Positions 56,436 through 64,000 of a DNA stretch of 64,000 nucleotides are shown here, piece after piece (within the stretch, counting starts at the first letter, position 1; each line of letters opens with the position of its first letter). The notes under the pieces were generated by a model. It searched no databases. It had not been told where the DNA came from and saw nothing but the letters and a program-made list of their open reading frames with translations. Source of the stretch: Chamaelirium japonicum (Eukaryota; Streptophyta; Magnoliopsida; Liliales; Melanthiaceae); assembly GCA_947650365.1 (NCBI GenBank), contig OX393549.1:38459098-38523097 (forward strand), written 5' to 3'. Made by a program: the position numbers and the translations under genes.

Positions 56436-56928
56436 CAGTGTTTTAAAACCCGAAAACTCATCTCAACTCGGAACCTTCCCGAGTCGAGTCGACTTGAAAA
56501 CTCGGTCAAAACTCGGTCGAGTAGTTACACCCAAAACTCGAAAAATATAATATAATTTTAATATTTATTATTATTAATATATATAGCTCCATTTAAAAAT
56601 GATAAATATGAAGTAACTAAAGCATAAAAATAATTTTAAAAATCGATATCTATCAAGTTTTGATGACCTTAAAGCTTATCACCAAATAACATGTCATTAC
56701 AAAACATAAATTGTTCTACCAGATCTCGATTTTACCCCTAAAAATACAACGATCAAGACTTGAACCGAGTCACACCCCCCCAAAAACTCGAGTCGACTCG
56801 CCCGAGTCACTCGAGTTTTGGTCCGAGTAGTTACTAAATCGAGTTTTGGACCGAGTCGGATCGAAAGTCAGCCGAGTTAAGTCGACTTGGCCGAGTTTTG
56901 AGTCGACTCGGCGAGTTTTAAAACACTG
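56436..56928. mobile_element. hAT-type MITE rich in GAGTCGACTCG palindromes, 493 bp
   Basis: It starts CAGTGTTTTAAAACCCG and ends CGAGTTTTAAAACACTG. It is flanked by a perfect 8-bp duplication CAAAGAGT (56428-56435, 56929-56936). Both subterminal parts reiterate ACTCGGTCGAGT / GAGTCGACTCG-type words. The centre is AT-rich. Non-coding. Confidence 0.85.
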
Positions 56929-57173
56929 CAAAGAGTATTGTGTCAGGGTGTCGATGTGCTGAACATGACAAGAACAGACTCTAAAGGATTTTGAAGAAAA
57001 AAAATCCCCTTCCCCTAAAATCCTCAGTCAAGCGTTCATCCTCAAACATTTTGGTCCTGCCGAGCACATGCTCGATCTCATCCAACCCCTCCCTTGTCTT
57101 GGGTAACATTATCCTCCTCTGTTTTCTCTCAGCTTTTCTTATCACTTATCTGTATCAACCAAAGCTTCATAGT

Positions 57174-57620
57174 TGTTAGATACCCTCACACCTCAAAACC
57201 CGAGTTGTAAGGGGTGGTCCACAGCGGGTATATTAAGCGGGTGATGGGTGCCTCCCTTACCGATGTGGGACTATCCGTTAACATCCCCCCTCACGCGGAG
57301 CACGCGTGGTAAGGCACAATCGGTGGGGACGCACAAACCCGATCGGAGCCGTGGAGACGTCGAGCATGGGTCGGGAAACCACGGGGTGGCGGATCGGCGG
57401 CCGGATGACGGCACGCAGGTGGGGCAGGACGGCGCGGGCATACGAGGAGTGGATTCGGGCCGACCTTCGTTGTTGTGCTTCTCTGCTCCCTTTATTTATT
57501 TATTTTTATTCCTTCTTCAGGTGTTGATGGTGTGGTCTGTGATGACGGTGAGCATGATGAACATGACGGGCAAGACCGCGTGAGGGAGCAGAATCCTTCA
57601 CAACCTGGCTCTAATACCAA
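57174..57620 (-). mobile_element. TRIM-like element, one LTR seen
   Basis: An LTR-like stretch (57174-57283, starting TGTTAGATACCC, ending GTTAACA) is followed by a CCCCCC tract (a reversed purine tract). About 330 bp later comes GGCTCTAATACCA (about 57604-57616), a reversed initiator-methionine primer site. It contains CCGATGTGGGA like the TRIMs at 14.4 kb. The second LTR is not recognisable, so it is incomplete. Confidence 0.55.
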
Positions 57621-57776
57621 TTTGATGCAGCACAGCCGTCGATCGTCGGCGCAAGAGATAGGAAGAAAGAAGAAGATAAAAAGGGGGGGCCTCGCACCCT
57701 TGGCCTCTCGCCAAATCCGATCTCACATCGGCATTGAGCCTCTCGCTCGCTCTCCTCTCACAGGGGAACTCGTGGC

Positions 57777-58330
57777 CATGGTACAAAAAATCGAAATATT
57801 TCGCGAAATATCGCGAAATATCTCGGATAACTGAAAACCCGATTCGAAATCAGACCTGCAGTATCGAGCAGTTCGAAAATGCATTAATCTCGCGATATTT
57901 CGTAATATATCGCACGAAATATAAGCCTCGCGAAATATCGCGGTATTTCGGTCGACAGCGGGGCCCGCCTCACGTGGGGCTGTTTGGAGTTGACAGCCTG
58001 TCACGATATTTCGTGATATATCGCACGAAATATCGCGCGAAATATCGTGCGAAATATCTCTGCCGACAGCGGGGCCCACCTCACGTGGGGGCAGCTGGAT
58101 TTGACTGGTCACGTGCGAATATTTCGACGAAATCTCGCGATATTTCGCACGAGATTTCGCCAAAATATCACGATTTTTTGAAATCGGGCGCCCGCTGTGC
58201 AGCTTTCGCGAAATGCATTACACGTGGCGACCGAAAGCGACCGCAGCTGTCAGCTTTCGCGAAATTTCGGGGATTATGACATTTGGCTGGATTTGGCCCG
58301 AAATTTCCGCCAAATGTCACTTCGGAGCGG
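57777..58330 (+). repeat. Left end and subterminal repeats of a hAT transposon
   Basis: The end CATGGTACAAAAAATCG matches the family terminus of the small elements (CAAGGAATGAAATATCG type). It is followed by dense copies of GAAATATCG and its complement CGATATTTC (57790-58180). Two blocks of GACAGCGGGGCCC(G/A)CCTCACGTGGGG (about 57955 and 58064) lie within. In hAT elements such subterminal repeats are binding sites of the BED zinc finger of the transposase. The matching right end is not in the window. Confidence 0.6.
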
Positions 58331-60186
58331 AATTTTCGTGCGAATTTTTTGGGTTTTGGTTTATTTAAGGCTGCCCGAACCCTTTGGTGCCTTCACAGCC
58401 GAAACTTGCTCCCCCTGTCCCCCAAGGCCCGAATCCTTTTGGTGCCTTTCACAGCCGAAACTTGCTCCCCTAAGGCTAAACCCTTTGGCCCCTTTCACAG
58501 AATCACAGCCTCACCCGAAATACTTGCTCCCTCTCTCTCTCTCTCTCCTCTCCCTCTTTGCTCACAGTCTCACACAATCACAGCCGGCTCTCTTACTCTC
58601 TCGTCTCTTAACTTTCTCGAGTCTCTTCACAGTTTCACACCGAGCCGAAGGTCCGAAATACATTCTTTCTATTATTATGAAATGCATTTTTGCTGCCATT
58701 GTTTATGCTTTTAAAGTATTTATCCAAATGTTTTTTTTCAAATGTTTATGCCATTGTTTATGCTTTTAAAGTATGATTTTTGCTGCCATTGTTTATGCCA
58801 AAAGTTTTTGCTGCCATTGTTTATGCCATTGTTTATGCTTTTAAAGTATGATTTTTCCAAATGTGTTTTTTCCATAATAGCCTTTTCATCCAATTTCAGT
58901 TCTGAATCTTTTAATGCTAATATGCTATTAATCTATTCTTTTTTTTTTATCCATTAATCTTAACATACCTAATACTCTAATAGTGAATCCGAGTTATATG
59001 TTCCGAACCAATGACCATGGGTTAATTAAGGGGTCGCTTTGTGTGGATCGTTTTAAAGTTGTTTCTTTTTAATAGATATATCATCAGTTAAAATGCTTGC
59101 ATGTATTCATCTCGATGGTATAATGGAACAATAAATATTCCAAGTATAAATATGCTTGCATGTATTTCTTGAATCTTGACTATGTTAAAATGTTTGCATG
59201 TATTTTTTGACTATGTTTTCCAAGTATAAATATGTTTGCATGTTAAAATGCTTGCATGTATTTCTTGACTATATTTTCCAAGTATAAATATTAATGTCAT
59301 TTTTGGCTGAAGTTGAGCTTCAAAACCCAATTTTGTATTTCATTGGGTGGTGACTATGCAGTATGCACTACATATTCTGATATGTTCATGCATAATTGGA
59401 ATTATCTAGGATCTATTATAGGAAATGTAGTATGTGCCACTTCGCTCTCGCGTCTCACTCAACTTTCTTTCTCTCTTTTGTTTTGGCTGTGCAAAAGTGT
59501 AAAAGGGCTGTGACAGCTTGACAGAAGAGTGCAAAATTAAAACTTGAGTCTCAACTTGCAAGAAATCTTATAACAAAGGTATGTCTTATTTATTTACTTT
59601 ATAGATAAACACTTTTAAAATGAACTTCCATTGGTAAATTATATTGCCAAAATATCATAAATATTTGATAAAATCTTAAAATAATTATTAATATATAAGT
59701 CAAAGAAATACTATCATGATAGAATCATAGAAACGACTTCTTTTAGAAATTAGAAGTTTAGAACATATCTTGCACAGTTGCACTTAGGTTTCTCGATAGA
59801 AGCGACTGTAAGTTTTCCACTGAATATTCTATTGATTGACGGTGTCTAAGAAAAGCTTGTCTAAGAAAGCTTGGAAATTTAAGAGAGCCTAGTGCTCCTC
59901 CACCGATCTGGAGCTGATCTGGCTGTCACGCCTTAGAATATTCAATTGGATATCTGAAGTTTAATCTATCTTGATACCTTATTACACATACACTCGTAGG
60001 ATCTCCGTAATTATCTAAAAAAATCTTTTCAAGACTCTAGTAGGAAAAGCTCGGCACATACACTTTTGTATGTGTGTCTAGTCTGTAGTCCCCATAATCT
60101 AGAGATTTTGATTAGAGGTATTAACTATTAAAATAATAAATAAATTAATTTGAAAATTAATGTCGTTTTTACAGACTTACAGTAAA
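58331..60186 (+). promoter_or_regulatory. Putative promoter and spliced leader of the hAT transposase
   Basis: A TATA-like TATTTAAG lies at 58361-58368. Then come repeats of about 60 bp ('acagccgaaacttgctcccc'), AT-rich short repeats ('tgctgccattgtttatgc', 58690-58850; 'gcttgcatgtatttcttgac', 59090-59280), and a good donor (AAAG|GTATGT, intron from 59579). An acceptor (ACTTACAG, ending about 60181) precedes the start codon. Transcription from here is inference. Confidence 0.4.
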
Positions 60187-63100
60187 ATGGGAAAGAAAGA
60201 TATTGGATGGGAACACGGTGTTGCAATATCTGGTGATAAATCCAAGTCACAGTGCAATTATTGCCAAAAGATTTTAAAGGGTGGCGGGGTATCAAGACTG
60301 AAACAACACTTAGCTGGAGGTTTTTCAAATGTAGAGAAGTGTACAAAATGTCCAAAAGAGGTTAGAGATTTAATGAGTGATGTGCTCAGAACAAGTAAGG
60401 ATAAGACATTGGATAAGCGGAGGGCTGAGGAGCAATTTAGAGAGACTTTGGCTGCCCCTATCCGTATTGAAGAGGAGAACTCTGACGATGATGATCCAGC
60501 CTTTAGAGAGGCAAGTCATATGTCCCGTGCCGAACAGTGGGAACGGGATCAGAGAGAAAGGATAGAGCGTACGAGACCTGATTTTGGTCATTCTGTACGT
60601 GAGACGGGAGGTAGTTCAGGTACTCGAGGTACTAGCCATGGGGGGAAGGGTATTGGTAGCTTATGGCGCTCAATGTCTATGAGGCAAAGCAAGTCTTCAC
60701 GGTCAAGTTTTGATCCATATGCTTGCAGAGGGCAGGACACGAGTCAACCAACAATTCCACAAGTAGTAAATAAGAAGGGGATTAAGGCTAGACTGCACAA
60801 GTTCATTGCTAGATTTGTACACTACGGGGGTTTGCCACCTAATGCAGTGGCTAATAATCCCTTTTACCAGACAATGCTTGATGAGGCTGGTAGGTGTGGA
60901 CCAGGAGTGAAAGGTCCAAGTGCATATGAGTTGATGAACCCACTTCTTGATCAGGAGGATGACGATCTCCGAGAATACATGGGGGACTTAAAAAAGAAAT
61001 GGCCACAATATGGTGTTACTATCATGTGTGATGGTTGGACAGGTCCCACGCGCATGTCACTAATCAATTTTATGGCATGTAGTGACGGAAAAATAATTTT
61101 TCTTAAATCAGTTGACGCGTCTGCACATATAAAAGATCATCAATATTTGTATGAATTGATGAAAGAAGTTGTAGATATGGTAGGAAAAGAGAATGTGGTG
61201 CAGATTGTCACTGATAATGGCAGTGCATATCTGAAAGCTGGAAAAAAGCTCATGGAAACAAGTGGCTATAACTTGTTCTGGACCCCCTGTGCTGCTCACT
61301 GTATAGATTTGATGCTTAAGGATATTGGAAAGAAGAGTAAAGTAAAGAATCTGGTGCAGATGGCGAGAACAATAACAAACTTCATCTATAATCATAGTTA
61401 TGTGCTTGCTATGATGAGGGAGAAGTGTGGGGGGGATATTGTGAGACCGGGTCTCACTAGATTTGCAAGCAACTATGTAGTCCTATAGAGCTTGCTCGAT
61501 AAGAAAGATAGTCTTAGGGCAATGTTTACTTCCCCAGAGTGGCTGCAATATCAGGGGCGACATGCTGGTGTAAATATTAAGGACTTGGTTGGGCAGTCTG
61601 CATTTTGGATTAAAGTCCGTGAAGTTGTCGATATTCTCGACCCTATTGTGAAAGTATTGCGGATGGTGGATGGAGATAAGAAGCCCACCATGGGATATAT
61701 GCATCGTGCTATTGATCTGATGAAAGATCAATTGAAAACCAATCGTTCTCATGATTGGATATTAAAGATCATTGAGAAAATGTGGACAACACAGCTACAA
61801 CATCCCTTACATAAGGCTGGTAAGAATCTATCCCGAATGTGGTATAATTAGAGCTTATCATTATAACTGTGATGATTATTTAATCTTTTTTGTAGCATTT
61901 TATTTGAATCCGATGTATCACTATAATCTCGATCTTGGAATTCGAGATGACCTGATTCAAGGGATTCAAGATGTAGTTGCGAAGTTAGTATTAGATCCAA
62001 ATGAACAAGCGATCTGTCTTAGTGAGGTAATCTTGTAAATAGATTACACATTTTAATTTCTATAAGATGAAGCTTTTAATTGAGTATGTCTCAATAAAGC
62101 TTTAATTCTCTCAATCTTGTAGTTGAAGATCTTTAGGGATGCGATGGGTAGCTTCGCGACACCGGCTGCAATAAGTGGGAGACAGTTAACACAACCAGGT
62201 CAAACACTTAAATCATGAATAAAAATCATAAACACTTTTTTTATTCGTTAATGTTTACTTAGTGATATTTTTTTTTATTAATGTAGCTGAATGGTGGGTA
62301 ACTTATGGCACTTCGGCCTCAAATCTACGCAAAGTTGCCGTCCGAGTCCTTTCACAAATCGCTTCATCATCCGGTTGTGAACGTAATTGGAGCACGTTTG
62401 GGTTGATCCACACTAAAAGAAGGAACAGGCTGGGGCATGAGAGGTTGGAGAAACTTGTACGCGTGCACTATAATTTACGAATGATGATAAGAAATTTGAA
62501 AGAAGGAGAGGACAGGGACATGGGACCGATCGATCTTAGCGATATTTTTTCTGGAGACGTAGAGGAGGACCCACTATATGAGTGGGTTAAGGAGTTGGGA
62601 TCTCCAGCTATGGACACCCCCTCAGGTAGACCGAGCCTATACATCGCCTCACAGATGGGTATAGATATTGCAGACCTAGAGACGCAGGCTCGTAGCAGTA
62701 GCACCGATGAGGATGACGATGATAGTCATAGTGGTAGTGATGATGTTTCTGGCGGTGGTGGTGGCGGTGGGGGCAGTGGTGGTGGTGGCGGGGCGGTGGC
62801 GGTGGCGGTGGGGGCAGTGGTGGTGGTGGTGCTTCGGGATCACAGAGACCGTTAAGCCCATTTACTGGAGAAGATCAGTTTGAATATGCTACTCAGGATC
62901 GTGATCATGCTGATCCACGACAGAAGAGGGCAAGACATTATGAGCGTAGACGAGGTGCTCCGAGACATACTGATAGAGATAGCTCCACATCTACTCATTG
63001 GAGCCAAGAGGTTGACTCATTATCGTCTCAGTTTGATGAGATGAGCACGAGCAGTGGCGGATACGGTGGATACAATTATGGTCAGGGGCAGACTAGTGAC

Positions 63101-63523
63101 CCATATAGTCAACCTTATAGCCAACTGGGCACCGGTGGGATTTTCTACTCTCCATATGGATATCCTGACCAGAGCGGTAGTTCTTATGGCTCTCAGCTTC
63201 AGCTTCAGCCTCAGCCTCAGCCTCAGCCTCAGGGATATCAACTGTATCCATATGGATATGATCATCCGATAACTGAAGGTGCAGTTGTATATCCTCATAC
63301 AGATGGAGGGGTCACCATCGCTTTATATACACAGTATCCGGTGATTGGATATTTGGTTGGGGTGTCAGGACCAGAGTATGAGCAATATGTAAGAGAGTTT
63401 ATACAGTGGCACCAGCAGTATATGACATGGCATCACTATTGTCCAGATTATCTTGCATCCATCTACCAGAGGCGAAATCCAAGAAATGATTATGAGCCGG
63501 GCCGCCGATCATTTTGGCAATAG
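60187..63523 (+). pseudogene. hAT transposase, BED-DUF659-dimerisation type, decayed
   Basis: Exons 60187-61819, 61896-62026, 62123-62198 and 62287-63523 fit GT-AG introns with agreeing phases. An N-terminal BED-type zinc finger (CNYCQKILKGGGVSRLKQHL) reads HLAGG where the next copy has HLAGC, so a metal ligand may be lost. DUF659 follows (IMCDGWTGPTRMSLINF; ITDNGSA-like VTDNGSAY; AAHCIDLMLKDIG). Exon 2 has AFYLNPMYHYN, and exon 4 the hAT dimerisation domain (SSSGCERNWSTFGLIHTKRR). A Gly-rich and a Tyr/Gln/Pro-rich tail close it. A TAG interrupts the frame at 61486-61488 (after NYVVL), and the frame shifts in the Gly repeat near 62790-62800. It would have cut and pasted the element; now probably inactive. 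Confidence 0.8.
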
Positions 63524-63704
63524 ATTTGATGTTTCATTAGAATTTTGATGATGTATTCTTAATTTCTTATGTACTTTTGGGTTTTGGATATATAGTCTGT
63601 ATTTTCAATCAACTATTCTTATGAGCTGGCTAGTCGTTCACTCGTTCATCAGTTTAAACTTCTTTTATAGTTCAATATTACTTATTAATTATTATCATTT
63701 ACAG

Positions 63705-64000
63705 ATGGCCTCCCAACCTCCTCCGCATAGAGATTCTGGGTTAAAAGACATAGGGTGGCAGCACGGCTTTCCCTTGGACACAAAGAAACAAAAGTCACAG
63801 TGTGCATATTGTGGCAAACAGATCGGAAGTGGAGGTGTTACACGATTGAAACAGCACCTCGCCGGCTGCTTCCCCGATGTAGCAGAGTGTTTGAAGGCTC
63901 CGCTTGAAGTCAGAGTATTCATGCGCAATCTATTGAGAAGCGGAGACAAAGGAGTTCAGCTTCGAACCCCTAGGCAACCCAAGAAGGGACGGATCGAGAA
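63705..64000 (+). CDS. Second BED zinc-finger hAT transposase, start only
   Basis: It starts MASQPPPHRDSGLKDIGWQH right after a splice acceptor-like TTTACAG. The BED finger CAYCGKQIGSGGVTRLKQHL continues AGCFPDVAEC, with all metal ligands present. The closest relative in the window is the transposase 180 bp upstream (same strand, same layout with an acceptor just before the ATG). It runs open to the window end; DUF659 and dimerisation parts would lie beyond. Whether it is a separate element or a tandem gene copy is unknown. Confidence 0.75.
   Translation, partial: MASQPPPHRDSGLKDIGWQHGFPLDTKKQKSQCAYCGKQIGSGGVTRLKQHLAGCFPDVAECLKAPLEVRVFMRNLLRSGDKGVQLRTPRQPKKGRIE

Noticed and set aside
62676-62861. 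His/Thr-rich minus-strand frame
   Set aside because: Complement of the Gly-rich repeat in the hAT transposase tail.

Overview
This is nuclear DNA from a flowering plant. The evidence is plant-specific: a BREVIS RADIX (BRX) family gene with plant-type introns, a Cassandra-type element carrying a 5S rRNA-like segment, a Tat-lineage Ty3/Gypsy element with a second RNase H and an antisense plant-mobile-domain gene, and many small plant-type DNA transposons and tRNA-derived SINEs. The species cannot be told from the sequence. Most of the window is repeat DNA. Only one complete-looking host gene is present.

Layout. 1-9.2 kb: end of a Cassandra-like TRIM, a Mutator-like MITE, then a 7.2-kb broken Gypsy element (1500-8707, minus, target duplication AATTC) that split an older repeat. 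9.3-12.4 kb: SINE pieces, a Cassandra relative lacking the 5S module, and microsatellites. 12.6-13.7 kb: small hAT elements beside two unrecognised exon-like segments. 14.4-15.5 kb: TRIM arrays in two orientations. 15.8-20.9 kb: a possible Helitron end, AT microsatellites bracketing two fold-back units, a hAT MITE, purine/pyrimidine tracts, a TIR-like repeat and a Tourist-like MITE. 21,479-37,712: a very young, whole-looking 16.2-kb Tat element (target duplication ACCTT; LTRs nearly identical).

38.8-45.15 kb (minus): a five-exon BRX-like gene. I read it as 227 codons plus stop, with all splice phases agreeing. Its 4.6-kb third intron holds a SINE, six head-to-tail Helitron-like units and a hAT MITE. 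Its second intron holds a long-TIR element. A decayed copy of its first two exons lies at 55.5-55.9 kb. Between the two sits a young Copia element (48,201-53,116, minus, target duplication AGTAT) whose leader is an extreme C-rich minisatellite.

56.4-64.0 kb: another hAT MITE, a TRIM remnant, then the left end of a hAT transposon (57,777) with dense GAAATATCG-type subterminal repeats. It is followed by a decayed BED/DUF659/dimerisation-domain transposase (60,187-63,523) and the start of a second BED transposase that runs off the window.

The most coherent system is this hAT family. Four small elements elsewhere in the window share its terminal motif (CAAGG...AAATATCG) and internal GAAAT-type repeats, and two of them have clear 8-bp target duplications. 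They look like its non-autonomous partners. The second notable system is the BRX locus, which stays readable while packed with nested mobile DNA.
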